Assembly (NCBI RefSeq): GCF_001429065.1 | Contig: NZ_LMIB01000001.1 | Span: 505,933-569,932, forward strand | Reading direction: 5' to 3' | Source of the DNA: Sphingomonas sp. Root710 | GTDB taxonomy: Bacteria; Pseudomonadota; Alphaproteobacteria; Sphingomonadales; Sphingomonadaceae | DNA length: 64,000 bases | Shown: positions 18,775 to 27,015 of the stretch, one piece after another | Numbering within the stretch: the stretch's first letter is position 1 | Layout: each line of letters starts with the position of its first letter | Program-made: the position numbers and the translations under genes | The notes under the pieces: generated by a model | The model's input: only the letters and a program-made list of their open reading frames with translations | The model's database searches: none | Told to the model about the DNA's origin: nothing

Positions 18775-19188
18775 ATGAAGTCGATCGACGGCACTGATGC
18801 TCTTGCCCGCTCCCGCGAGCTGCGAAAGTTCGCGACGGAGCCGGAGCGGATGTTGTGGAGCAGATTGCGCTCTCGTCGCTTGGAAGGCTTCAAGTTTCGT
18901 CGGCAATATTGGATTGGTAATTATATAGCCGACTTCGCGTGCATCGAGGCGGGACTGGTTGTCGAAGCCGATGGATCGCAGCATGGCGAAAACCAAGAAT
19001 ATGACGTACGGCGCGACGCATATCTGAAACGCGAGGGATATCGGGTGGTCCGCTTCTGGAACAATGACGTGACGGGAAATCTCGACGGCGTGCTGGAAGT
19101 CGTTCGGCTTGCCCTGCTCGAGCGCGTGCCCTCACCCTCCCATGCTGCGCATGGGCCCCTCCCTCTCCCGCAGGGAGAGGGGCTTTGA
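18775..19188 (+). CDS. DUF559 (Vsr-like) endonuclease domain protein
   Basis: This 137-residue protein has the DUF559 pattern: [20 protein letters not shown], then [20 protein letters not shown] and VVEADGSQH. The acidic residues in the last two blocks correspond to the restriction-endonuclease-like active site shared with very-short-patch-repair nucleases. The closing residues VRFWNNDV are also typical. The last 20 or so residues (from [11 protein letters not shown]) are encoded by the right repeat copy and are probably not part of the fold. The biological role is unknown. The stop TGA overlaps the TTG start of aroC. Confidence 0.88.
   Translation: MKSIDGTDALARSRELRKFATEPERMLWSRLRSRRLEGFKFRRQYWIGNYIADFACIEAGLVVEADGSQHGENQEYDVRRDAYLKREGYRVVRFWNNDVTGNLDGVLEVVRLALLERVPSPSHAAHGPLPLPQGEGL
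19122..19183 (-). repeat. Structured intergenic repeat, right copy (inverted)
   Basis: The reverse complement matches 18711-18774 almost throughout. The blocks GGGAGAGGGAGGGGCCC and GGGAGGGTGAGGGCACGCG are identical, while the small hairpin between them differs in sequence but stays self-complementary (CATGC-TGC-GCATG against CCGC-GTA-GCGG). It encodes the DUF559 C-terminus and supplies GGAGAGG ahead of aroC. Confidence 0.85.
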
Positions 19189-20255
19189 GCTACAACACCT
19201 TCGGCCGCTTCTTTCGTTTCTCCACCTGGGGGGAGAGCCATGGGCCCGCGATCGGCGCGGTGGTCGATGGCTGCCCACCGGGCTTGGCGTTGAGCGAGGC
19301 CGATGTGCAGCCCTGGCTCGACAAGCGCCGTCCGGGCACCTCTCGCTTCACGACCCAGCGGCAGGAGCCAGACGCAGTCCGCATCCTGTCGGGCGTGTTC
19401 GAGGGGAAGACCACCGGCACTCCGATCAGCCTGATGATCGAGAATGTCGACCAGCGTTCGAAGGATTATTCGGAAGTCGCGCTCGCCTATCGGCCGGGCC
19501 ATGCCGACTATGCCTATGACGCCAAATATGGTTTTCGCGACTATCGCGGCGGCGGACGCTCCTCGGCGCGTGAGACCGCGTCGCGGGTCGCGGCGGGGGC
19601 GGTCGCGCGGCTGGTGATCCCGGAGGTGCGGATTCGCGCCTATCTGGTCGAACTGGGCGGCGACGCGATCGACCGGGCGACGTTCGACGACAAGGCGATC
19701 GACGAGAATCCGTTCTTCTGTCCGGACCGGGCAGCGGCGGCACGCTGGGAAAAAATCGTCGATGATGCGCGTAAGGCGGGCTCGTCGGTCGGTGCGGTGG
19801 TCGAATGCGTCGCCGAAGGGGTTCCGGCGGGCTGGGGAGCGCCGCTCTACGCCAAGCTCGACAGCGAGCTAGCGGCGGCGATGATGAGCATCAACGCGGT
19901 CAAGGGCGTCGAGATCGGTGATGGTTTTGCCGCCGCGCGGCTGACCGGTGAGACTAACGCCGATCCGATGCGGCCCGGCAATGACGGCGCGCCGGTCTTC
20001 CTCGCCAACCATGCCGGCGGGATCGCGGGCGGCATTTCGACCGGCCAGCCGGTGGTGGTGCGCGTCGCGCTTAAGCCCACCTCGTCGATCCTGACCCCGG
20101 TCGAGACGATCGGACGTGATGGCAAGGAATCGGATATCCGCACCAAGGGCCGCCATGATCCCTGCGTCGGTATCCGCGCCGCGCCGGTGGTCGAGGCGAT
20201 GATGGCCCTGGTGCTGGCCGATCAGAAGCTGCTGCACCGGGCGCAGGTGGGATGA
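19185..20255 (+). CDS. aroC: Chorismate synthase
   Basis: This 356-residue FMN-dependent enzyme converts EPSP to chorismate, the last step of the shikimate pathway. It opens [21 protein letters not shown] and contains [14 protein letters not shown], the [10 protein letters not shown] signature and the C-terminal [11 protein letters not shown]. The family start requires TTG at 19185, which overlaps the DUF559 stop and follows GGAGAGG, contributed by the repeat, by 7 nt. Downstream acyP overlaps by 4 nt. Confidence 0.95.
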   Translation: MSYNTFGRFFRFSTWGESHGPAIGAVVDGCPPGLALSEADVQPWLDKRRPGTSRFTTQRQEPDAVRILSGVFEGKTTGTPISLMIENVDQRSKDYSEVALAYRPGHADYAYDAKYGFRDYRGGGRSSARETASRVAAGAVARLVIPEVRIRAYLVELGGDAIDRATFDDKAIDENPFFCPDRAAAARWEKIVDDARKAGSSVGAVVECVAEGVPAGWGAPLYAKLDSELAAAMMSINAVKGVEIGDGFAAARLTGETNADPMRPGNDGAPVFLANHAGGIAGGISTGQPVVVRVALKPTSSILTPVETIGRDGKESDIRTKGRHDPCVGIRAAPVVEAMMALVLADQKLLHRAQVG

Positions 20256-20539
20256 GCGACGAGCGGATAGCGCGCCGCATCCACGTCAAAGGCAAGGTGC
20301 AAGGCGTGTTCTTCCGCGCCTGGACGGTCGAACAGGCGACCGAACTGGGCCTCGATGGCTGGGTCCGCAATCGCCATGATGGATCGGTCGAGGCGGTGGC
20401 GGCAGGACCGGCCGACAAGGTCGAGGAACTGATAGCGCGCTGCCATCGGGGTTCGCCGCCGTCGCGGGTCGATGCGGTGATCGTCGAGGATACCCCCGGC
20501 GTTGTCGCCGCGGGCTTCGCCCAGAAGCCGACCGTATGA
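20252..20539 (+). CDS. acyP: Acylphosphatase
   Basis: This 95-residue enzyme hydrolyses carboxyl-phosphate anhydrides. It carries both family signatures: [14 protein letters not shown], with the phosphate-binding arginine, and [16 protein letters not shown], with the catalytic asparagine. It overlaps aroC and the downstream pgeF gene by 4 nt each (ATGA), forming a coupled three-gene unit. Confidence 0.93.
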   Translation: MSDERIARRIHVKGKVQGVFFRAWTVEQATELGLDGWVRNRHDGSVEAVAAGPADKVEELIARCHRGSPPSRVDAVIVEDTPGVVAAGFAQKPTV

Positions 20540-21303
20540 GCGTGCGCCCGATCACCGTCGCCGCGCTGGACGGCCTGCCGCACGGCTTTCTGGGACGGGA
20601 GGGCGGGGTGTCGGCGGGCATTCATGCAGGGCTCAACGTCGGTCTCGGGTCGGACGACGATCGCGCCGCGATCCTGGAGAATCGCCGCCGCGCGGTCGAG
20701 GCGGTCGCGCCGGCGCATGCGCTGGTTACGCTGCACCAGGTCCATTCGCCCGATGCTGTGGCCGTGACCGCGCCGTTTGCCGACGAAGCCCGGCCGCATG
20801 CCGACGCGCTGGTCACCGACCGGCCGGGCCTGCTGCTCGGCATCCTGACCGCTGATTGCGTGCCGGTGCTGTTCGCGGATGCCGGGGCGGGGGTGGTGGG
20901 TGCGGCGCATGCCGGCTGGAAGGGCGCAATCACCGGCGTCACCGACCGGACGCTAGACGAAATGGAGAAGCTCGGCGCCGACCGCGCCAACATGGTCGCG
21001 GCGATAGGCCCATGCATCGCGCGCGTAAGCTATGAGGTGGACGAAGGCTTCGTCCGGCGCTTTGAGGCTGACGATCCGGCGAACGAGCGCTTCTTCGCCG
21101 ATGGCCGCAAGCCGGGCCATGCGCAGTTCGATATCGAGGCCTATGTTGCACATCGTCTCGCCGCCGCCGGGATCGGCCGGGTGATCGCGCTTGGCGAGGA
21201 CACCTATGCCCAGCCGGAGCGCTTCTTCAGCTTCCGGCGCGCAACCCATCTAGGCGAGCCGGGATATGGGCGGCAAATATCGCTGATTGGGCTACCGGAT
21301 TAA
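20536..21303 (+). CDS. pgeF: Multicopper-type purine nucleoside phosphorylase / polyphenol oxidase family (PgeF, YfiH)
   Basis: This 255-residue protein belongs to the YfiH/LACC1 family. It contains GFLGREGGVSAGIHAGLN, the metal-ligand histidine in LHQVHSP, the cysteine in LTADCVPVLF, and the AAHAGWKGAITGV signature. Family members act on adenosine and related purine nucleosides; older annotations call them laccases, and E. coli PgeF edits peptidoglycan precursors. It overlaps acyP by 4 nt, and a short terminator follows the stop. Confidence 0.9.
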   Translation: MSVRPITVAALDGLPHGFLGREGGVSAGIHAGLNVGLGSDDDRAAILENRRRAVEAVAPAHALVTLHQVHSPDAVAVTAPFADEARPHADALVTDRPGLLLGILTADCVPVLFADAGAGVVGAAHAGWKGAITGVTDRTLDEMEKLGADRANMVAAIGPCIARVSYEVDEGFVRRFEADDPANERFFADGRKPGHAQFDIEAYVAHRLAAAGIGRVIALGEDTYAQPERFFSFRRATHLGEPGYGRQISLIGLPD

Positions 21304-21325
21304 TTGAATCGCGGAGTAGCGCGAC

Positions 21326-21346
21326 ACGGCAGGGTCTGCCGTTAAA
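21326..21346 (+). terminator. Terminator after pgeF
   Basis: A 7-bp perfect stem ACGGCAG/CTGCCGT with a GGT loop is followed by a short TAAAA tract. It lies between the convergent pgeF and eipA genes and touches the eipA stop codon. Confidence 0.5.
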
Positions 21347-22100
21347 ACGGCACGGCCTTTGATTTACGGGTGAAGTTCATATAGCCGACGTTGATACCGA
21401 GCCGCCAGCCGACGCCGAGCCGGATCGGGATCAGCACGACATCGCCGCGGCGCAGATAGGTGGCGGTGAAGCCGCCGACGACATAGGCTGTGCCTTCGAC
21501 CGCCGGATAGCGTTTGAAGATGTCGGCGGTGTCGTAGAGATTGTAGACCAGCACAAAGCTTTTCGAGCCGTTCGCGCCGAGATCGAAGCCCAGCGACGGG
21601 CCGGTCCAGTAGATCGGCTGCTGACCCTCGACCTTGTGAAACAGCGTGCCCGAACCATAACGCACGCCGACGACGATCGCGCCGCCCGCCTCGCGGCCTG
21701 CGATATAGGCACTGGGTTGGCCCTGATCCTTCAGGATCTTCTCGATCAGTTTGGCGAGGCCTTCCGCGCCCTTGCCGAATACGCCTTCCGCCGCGCTCAG
21801 CACGTCGTCCTGGGCATAGGTGTTGTTCGCCGAGGCATCGGCTGCCTGTGCCCGCGCCGTCGCGGGGGGCGGGGCCGGGGGCTCGGCTTCGCTGGCGACT
21901 GCGTCCGCGGCAGCCTCGGTGCTCTGCGGCGCGGCGGGCGCGGGAGCGCTAACCTTCGTCCCATAATCGGCTTCGCTGGCGGGAACGGGAGCGAGGTCGC
22001 TCGCCTGGTTCGGATCGATGGTGCGCGCCTGCGCCTGAGCGACCCCCGCATTGCCGAGCGTCATCAGCGCCGTAAGGCACAGCACATATCCGAACTTCAT
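21342..22100 (-). CDS. eipA: EipA-like envelope protein (DUF1134)
   Basis: This 252-residue exported protein has a signal peptide (MKFGYVLCLTALMTLGNAGV, cleaved after AQAQA), an Ala/Pro-rich linker to about residue 100, and then the DUF1134 domain. Domain segments include GLAKLIEKILKDQGQPSAYI, VGVRYGSGTL and GVGWRLGINVGYMNFTRK. In Brucella the DUF1134 protein EipA is a periplasmic factor needed for envelope integrity. The ATG at 22100 is chosen because the signal peptide begins there; an open frame extends to 22160. The low-complexity linker is longer than the minimal family. Confidence 0.85.
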   Translation of the reverse strand: MKFGYVLCLTALMTLGNAGVAQAQARTIDPNQASDLAPVPASEADYGTKVSAPAPAAPQSTEAAADAVASEAEPPAPPPATARAQAADASANNTYAQDDVLSAAEGVFGKGAEGLAKLIEKILKDQGQPSAYIAGREAGGAIVVGVRYGSGTLFHKVEGQQPIYWTGPSLGFDLGANGSKSFVLVYNLYDTADIFKRYPAVEGTAYVVGGFTATYLRRGDVVLIPIRLGVGWRLGINVGYMNFTRKSKAVPF

Positions 22101-22255
22101 CGCCACTCTCCGCAAAGGCCTTGCCGCGCCCAATAAAGCCTCTTTTCCCTGTCGCTGCAATGAACAGCCAGCGGATTATTGCCGTCGCGATTTTTGCACG
22201 GGAAGGCGGTTGATCGGACCGCACCCGCTCGCTATAGCCCGGCCTCTGCCTTCCC

Positions 22256-22348
22256 GGAGACGTGGGTGAGTGGCTGAAACCAGCGGTTTGCTAAACCGCC
22301 GTAGGGGGATTACTCCTACCGAGGGTTCGAATCCCTCCGTCTCCGCCA
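22256..22348 (+). tRNA. tRNA-Ser (anticodon GCT)
   Basis: The acceptor arms GGAGACG and CGTCTCC pair, and the CCA tail is genome-encoded. The anticodon stem GCGGT/ACCGC encloses the loop TTGCTAA (anticodon GCT). A long variable arm (GTAGGGGGATTACTCCTAC) and a T-arm containing GGTTCGAATCC complete a 93-nt class II tRNA. Its last 15 nt form the left attachment site of the island that follows. Confidence 0.95.
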
Positions 22349-22351
22349 GAA
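22334..22351 (+). repeat. attL: tRNA-Ser 3' end direct repeat
   Basis: The 18-bp sequence CCTCCGTCTCCGCCAGAA includes the last 15 nt of the tRNA plus GAA and recurs exactly, in the same orientation, at 35016-35033. This is the expected footprint of tyrosine-recombinase integration at a tRNA 3' end. Confidence 0.85.
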
Positions 22352-22587
22352 CTTCAACAAAATCAATGATTTAGAGGCGAGAAGTCGCTCCGCGCCCATG
22401 TCTATGCCCAGTTTCTGCGCTGATCTAGGCGGACGATGGCGGGCCGTGGCGGACAGGAATTGAAGGCCCGTCGACCACAAATGTATTTATGGATATATAG
22501 CACTATCCAAACCGACCTCAATGCGGACAGCCTTTTGTTGCACGATTGTGGAGCCAGCACATCAGTTGGTGCAACAACGAGGTTCAA

Positions 22588-22755
22588 ATGACACGCTCAG
22601 AATTGGCGCGCCACGTTGGCGTCGACTCAACGCTTTGGAGGTGGGAGCGCGCCGGCTTGCTCCTTCAAGGTAGGCGCATCAACTCGCGCCGCACCATCTT
22701 CTCCGCGGTCGCGGTAGCGACCGTGGAGGCCCTCGCTATCGCGGTGCAAGCATGA
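22588..22755 (+). CDS. Short MerR/excisionase-like HTH protein
   Basis: This is a 55-residue ORF with TRSELARHVGVDSTLWRWERAG, a winged-helix recognition pattern, followed by a polar turn (RRINSRRTIF). It is the first gene inside the island, 236 nt from attL, where excisionase or repressor genes often sit. It overlaps the next gene by 4 nt (ATGA). It is shorter than typical MerR or AlpA proteins, so it may be truncated. The 22352-22587 leader holds no other gene that I can support. Confidence 0.5.
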   Translation: MTRSELARHVGVDSTLWRWERAGLLLQGRRINSRRTIFSAVAVATVEALAIAVQA

Positions 22756-23421
22756 GTCTCTTCGCGTCGCAACACGATAAGGCAAGCGTGGCGCTTGAGG
22801 CTGCGGCCTCCCAAAAGTCGCTATTAATCGCGGATCTCGAGGCGCTGCGGCTCACCCCGGCCGACGCCAGCAACGCCGCGTCGCTGGAAAACCGGGCCGC
22901 CGCCGAGGCTAAGCTTGCCGCAGACGTCAAGATTGCGGACCAAGTCGTCGCGCATCGGCGCGACTTCGTCGGGAAGCTGGATGCGGAGGAAGCCGATCGC
23001 GCTCGCAAAGTCCGCCTCACCGAACTTCAGAAGCGTGCGATGGCGGGAGAGGCCAGGTTCCCCAAGATTGCCACGTTGAGTGCTAACCTCGCGTCTCTTC
23101 TTGCCGAGGATAGACCGCGCCGCGTTCGACCGTTGGAACAAAGGTGAGCGGGGCTCGCTGCCGCCGGTGCTTGACCCTGAAGCGCGCCGCCGCCAGCGCA
23201 TGAGCGATCCGGTTTCGGCGATCATGATCACAGAGATTGCCGCGCCAGCGGGCGCGTTCATAGACAACTATACGCTGGGGCGGGGGCTCGGCGCCTTTGG
23301 AACGATTGCGGAGCTGAAAGAGGCGCTAGTATTTATCGACGCCCTTGAGCCGACCGAAGTTGGGCCCATCCCGTGGGCGCTGATCCGGTTAGCCGATATT
23401 ATCGAGGGCTGCGTAGGGTAA
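22752..23421 (+). pseudogene. Coiled-coil phage-like protein, split by a +1 frameshift
   Basis: The first frame (22752-23147, 131 residues) is an Ala/Leu/Glu-rich probable coiled coil ending LSANLASLLAED and then an out-of-character RPRRVRPLEQR. A second frame (+1, open over 23080-23421) continues naturally with DRAAFDRWNKGERGSLPPVL and ends LADIIEGCVG. Skipping one base near 23118 joins them into a single protein of about 220 residues. The abrupt loss of character at the junction suggests a mutation or sequencing error; a programmed shift is possible but no slippery run is visible. I recognise no family. A terminator follows. Confidence 0.55.
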
Positions 23422-23428
23422 GCGGATC

Positions 23429-23454
23429 CTGCCGGCGCTCGCGCCGGCAGTTTT
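23429..23454 (+). terminator. Rho-independent terminator
   Basis: A 9-bp stem CTGCCGGCG/CGCCGGCAG with loop CTCG is followed by TTTT. It separates the phage-like genes at the left end of the island from the biosynthetic operon. The remaining 23455-23677 shows no supportable gene and probably carries the operon promoter. Confidence 0.8.
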
Positions 23455-23677
23455 GCTGCATGCTGTCCGACGGGCATGGGCAGCTTTGAGCTTAAAATCG
23501 GGCATTGAGTAAGCTGGACGGCGAGCCTGAAAGCGGCCGTCTGTCAGTGCGTGGCGGATAAATTCGGCCCATAAGCCTGATGCGCTCATCTACGCCGATC
23601 ACTGGGAGTTTTTAATCCCAAACTGAGGTGCTCGCTCTGCGGCGGCGTCCATTCGACGAAACAGCGTGAGTGTAGCG

Positions 23678-24220
23678 ATGAGCGAAGCAGTTCGGGCCTT
23701 TGTGGCGGATCGGTTTGCGGAACAGCATGGGGCGAAGCCCTGCATGGACTATGGGAACTGGCACGTCGTCCATGCCGCGCCCGATCAGCCGAGAGCGGCG
23801 CTTGCCGTCAGAAGCGCGGCTGATGAGCGTCTCTTTCTCGAAACCTATCTCAGCGAGCCAGTCGAATCGGCAGTCTCGGCGGCGTTCGGCCGTGACATTC
23901 CCCGAGCCGCAATTGTTGAGATCGGCTGCCTGGCAGCAACACCTACGTCGGCGATGCTCCGCCTTTGGAGCGAAGCGGCAGACCGTCTGTCCGACAGCCA
24001 TTCGATTGCGGTCGCAACCCTCACCTTGCCGCTCCGCAAGATGTTCGCGCGGGTTGGCCTACCATTCATCGAACTGGCCATGGCAAGTCCGCAGAGTTTG
24101 CACCACGAGGCCCGCGATCGCTGGGGCCGCTACTATGAAACTCAGCCCGTCGTTTGCGCCGGCGACATCGTAGCGGGGAGGGCGGCACTACGATCTTTCC
24201 GCGCCGGGGAACGTCCATGA
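23678..24220 (+). CDS. Thermostable hemolysin family protein (acyltransferase-like)
   Basis: This 180-residue protein resembles the thermostable (delta-VPH) hemolysin family: an FVADRFAEQHGA start, then RLFLETYLSEPVESAVSAAF and the central AAIVEIGCLAATPTSAM. The family is named after a Vibrio cytolysin but has the look of a GNAT or autoinducer-synthase-like fold, so an N-acyltransferase role is a reasonable inference. No signal peptide is visible, which argues against direct secretion. It starts at ATG 23678 (GTG 23666 is an alternative). Its stop overlaps the ligase-oxygenase gene by 4 nt, which implies a joint pathway. Confidence 0.75.
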   Translation: MSEAVRAFVADRFAEQHGAKPCMDYGNWHVVHAAPDQPRAALAVRSAADERLFLETYLSEPVESAVSAAFGRDIPRAAIVEIGCLAATPTSAMLRLWSEAADRLSDSHSIAVATLTLPLRKMFARVGLPFIELAMASPQSLHHEARDRWGRYYETQPVVCAGDIVAGRAALRSFRAGERP

Positions 24221-26256
24221 GCATGCTCCTGCAGGCAATTCTCGCGCGCGCCGAACAGGCGGGACGTCGCGTTGCCCTCGATGATGGGCTGCACCAGATC
24301 AGCTATGCGGACCTGCCCGCTGCGATCGGTGACATGGCTGAGGTCATCCGCGACGAGGCTAGTGGCCCGGGTCCGGTTGGGATCGACCTCGACAATGGCA
24401 TTGATTGGGTGATCGCGGATCTTGCGCTGTTGTCGCTCGGGCGGCCGTGCATCCCGCTGCCCCCATTTTTCACGGCAGACCAGCGCAGCGCTGCGCTGGC
24501 CGATGCCGGCGCCACCGCGACGATCAGGCGTGACGGCATCGTCCTGCACGAGTATGGCGCGCGCGATATCCCCTCAGGTACGGCGAAGATAAGCTACACC
24601 TCGGGTTCGACCGGCGATCCGAAAGGCATCTGCCTTGGCGAGAGCCTCATGCTGCAAACCGCCCAGGCGATCGTAGCGCGGCTCGGCGAAGACATGGCCG
24701 GCGTCCATGTACCGATTCTGCCGCTCGCTGTGCTGCTCGAGAATGTCGCGGGGCTCTATGCGACCTTGCTCGCCGGCGGCCGCTATCTGGTCAAAGCGTC
24801 GGCGTCGATCGGGCTCACCAATCCCTTCATGATCGATGACGCCGCGCTGGTCGCATCAATCGACAACAGTGGTGCGACCAGCCTCATTCTCGTCCCCGAA
24901 TATCTCGCCCGTATCGTCGATCGGCTCGAACGGTCGGGAACACGCCTCAAAAATCTCCAACTGGTCGCGGTCGGCGGTTCGCGGGTACCCGTCGCGCTGC
25001 TTGAGCGTGCCGACCGCGTCGGGCTCCCCGTGATCCAAGGCTATGGCCTCACCGAATGTGGTTCGGTCATATGCCTTGAGGGGATGGGCGAGCGCGATCG
25101 CGGCACCGTCGGCCAGCCCCTGCGCCATGCGATGGTGTCCCTCGCGCCGGATGGCGAGATCGTCGTCGATGGGAACTTCCATCTGGGAACGGTCGGACAT
25201 CCGAGGCGGAATGGCCCGATCTTTACAGGCGATGTCGGCGAGATTGACCAACTTGGCCGCGTTTCGATCGTCGGCCGCAAGTCGAACCTGATCATCACGA
25301 GCTTCGGCCGCAATGTCGCACCCGAATGGGTGGAAGAGCAGCTCGTCGCCCAGCCCCAGATCGCGCAGGCCATGGTCTATGGCGATGGCGAAGCGGAACT
25401 GCGGGCCTTTATCGTACCGTCCGCGATCGATGCCGATATCGCGGCCGGCGTGGCGGCAGCCAATGCGGCGCTGCCGCCTTATGCCCGCGTGGATCGCTGG
25501 CAGCCCGGTCGGCCATTCACGCCGGCAGATGGGACCCTTACGCCGAACGGAAGACTGCGCCGCGCCGCGATCATGGAGCGCGCGATCAATAGGCCATTCT
25601 TCGAACGGCTCTGCGCCGAGACCGCGCCCGCCCGAGCACGGCTGATGGCGGTGCCCCAGCTTCAGGCGGGGCTGGCCGGGCGGATCAGTCGGGACATGTA
25701 TTTGACCTATCTCGCGCAGGCTTATCACCATGTCCGCCACACGGTGCCGCTGATGCGGCTCGCGCGCGAAGGCCTGGCAGCCAAGCCAAGCCTCGTTCAG
25801 GCGCTCGACGATTATATCGACGAAGAAGAGGGCCACGAGCAGTGGGTCCTCAACGACATAAGCGCGGCCGGAGGGGACGCCGATGCGGTTATGACCGCAG
25901 GCGCATCGCCCGCCACCACTCGCATGGTCGACCACGCCTATGCGACGCTTCGGTCTGGCAATCCCGCAGCCTTCTTCGGGATGGTCTTCGTTCTCGAGGG
26001 GACCAGCATCGCGCTGGCGAGCAACGGCGCGGAAGCGGTGCGATCGAGCCTTGGCCTGCCGAAGTCTGCCTTCACCTATCTGACGTCGCACGGCGCACTC
26101 GATCAGGATCATATGCGCTTCTTCGAAACCCTCGTGAACGGGCTCGATGACCGCGAAGACGAAGATGCGATCGTCGCCATGGCCAACGACATCTTCGACC
26201 TTTTCGGCGGTATTTTCGCCGCCATTCCGATGGAGGCTGTCCATGAAGTGGCTTGA
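24217..26256 (+). CDS. Adenylating ligase fused to heme-oxygenase-like diiron oxidase (HDO) domain
   Basis: This 679-residue fusion has an ANL acyl/aryl-adenylating enzyme at residues 1-460: the P-loop TSGSTGDPKG at 128-137, GYGLTECGS near 275, and TGDVGEIDQLGRVSIVGRKS. Residues about 480-679 are a TenA/heme-oxygenase-like helical domain with a full set of putative iron ligands: E537-x2-H540, E594 (LEGTS) and H625-x3-D629-x2-H632. The last spacing matches the H-x3-D-x2-H ligand motif of the HDO enzyme CADD. In the ligase, the usual A10 catalytic lysine position reads NGRLRR (R446). Such a fusion could activate a carboxylic acid and oxidise it; the product is unknown. The start at 24217 overlaps the upstream stop (ATGA). 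Confidence 0.85.
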   Translation: MSMLLQAILARAEQAGRRVALDDGLHQISYADLPAAIGDMAEVIRDEASGPGPVGIDLDNGIDWVIADLALLSLGRPCIPLPPFFTADQRSAALADAGATATIRRDGIVLHEYGARDIPSGTAKISYTSGSTGDPKGICLGESLMLQTAQAIVARLGEDMAGVHVPILPLAVLLENVAGLYATLLAGGRYLVKASASIGLTNPFMIDDAALVASIDNSGATSLILVPEYLARIVDRLERSGTRLKNLQLVAVGGSRVPVALLERADRVGLPVIQGYGLTECGSVICLEGMGERDRGTVGQPLRHAMVSLAPDGEIVVDGNFHLGTVGHPRRNGPIFTGDVGEIDQLGRVSIVGRKSNLIITSFGRNVAPEWVEEQLVAQPQIAQAMVYGDGEAELRAFIVPSAIDADIAAGVAAANAALPPYARVDRWQPGRPFTPADGTLTPNGRLRRAAIMERAINRPFFERLCAETAPARARLMAVPQLQAGLAGRISRDMYLTYLAQAYHHVRHTVPLMRLAREGLAAKPSLVQALDDYIDEEEGHEQWVLNDISAAGGDADAVMTAGASPATTRMVDHAYATLRSGNPAAFFGMVFVLEGTSIALASNGAEAVRSSLGLPKSAFTYLTSHGALDQDHMRFFETLVNGLDDREDEDAIVAMANDIFDLFGGIFAAIPMEAVHEVA

Positions 26257-26998
26257 CGGGAAGCGCATCGCGGTCACCGGCGCGGCGGGCGGGCTTGGGG
26301 CGCCGCTGGCGCGGCTGTTGCGGGAAAGAGGAGCCCATGTCGCCGGCATCGACCGGGTCGAATGCCCGGCCTGCGACAACAGCATATTGACCGATCTCTC
26401 CGACGATGCGTCGCTGGCGACGCTCGTGAAGGAGCTCACCCGCGACACGCCGGACATCCTGGTGAACCTGGCTGGCGTCATGCGGTTCGGCTTGCATGAA
26501 GATCAGCCGAGCGAGGCGCTGGCGCTGTGCTATCGGGTAAACCTCTATGTCCCCGCAGTGCTGGCACAGGCGGTTGCCGCCCCGATGCGGGCACGCGGGC
26601 ACGGTCAGATCGTCAATATCGGCTCGGTTCTGGGTGCGATCCCCTATCCCTGGTTCGCGGCCTATTCGAGCAGCAAGGCGGGGCTAGCGGCGCTGAGCCA
26701 GAGCCTGCGACGCGAGCTGGCGGGCAGCGGCGTCGCTGTCACCCATGTCAGCCCCCGCGCGGCGAAAACCCCGCTCAACAACAGCGAGGTCAATCGCTTC
26801 CTCGACATCACCCATATGAAGGCGGACGAGCCGGAAATGGTTGCACGGCGGATTGTCGACGCGATCGTGAACCGGCGCGCAACGGTCACAATCGGTTGGA
26901 TGGAGCGGCTCTACGCGATCATCAACGCGCTGGCCCCCCGCATCATAGACAATGGCATCGCACCGCAAATTCGCCGTGCGCGCGCCGAGTTTTGTTGA
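26243..26998 (+). CDS. Short-chain dehydrogenase/reductase
   Basis: This 251-residue classical SDR has the cofactor motif TGAAGGLG at residues 10-17, the NLAGV stretch, a catalytic serine in NIGSVLG, and the catalytic YSSSK (Tyr-x3-Lys). An acidic residue after the second strand (GIDRVE) suggests NAD preference. It starts at ATG 26243 after GGAGG and overlaps the end of the ligase-oxygenase gene by 14 nt, so it is probably coupled and acts in the same pathway. A C-terminal basic helix (QIRRARAEFC) is unusual. Confidence 0.88.
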   Translation: MKWLDGKRIAVTGAAGGLGAPLARLLRERGAHVAGIDRVECPACDNSILTDLSDDASLATLVKELTRDTPDILVNLAGVMRFGLHEDQPSEALALCYRVNLYVPAVLAQAVAAPMRARGHGQIVNIGSVLGAIPYPWFAAYSSSKAGLAALSQSLRRELAGSGVAVTHVSPRAAKTPLNNSEVNRFLDITHMKADEPEMVARRIVDAIVNRRATVTIGWMERLYAIINALAPRIIDNGIAPQIRRARAEFC

Positions 26999-27015
26999 TC
27001 AAGCATAGGAGAGAC

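Noticed and set aside
26527-27015. N-terminal extension of the TPR protein frame overlapping the SDR gene
   Set aside because: The signal peptide begins at 27016 with a good ribosome site; the upstream part is an SDR shadow in another frame.
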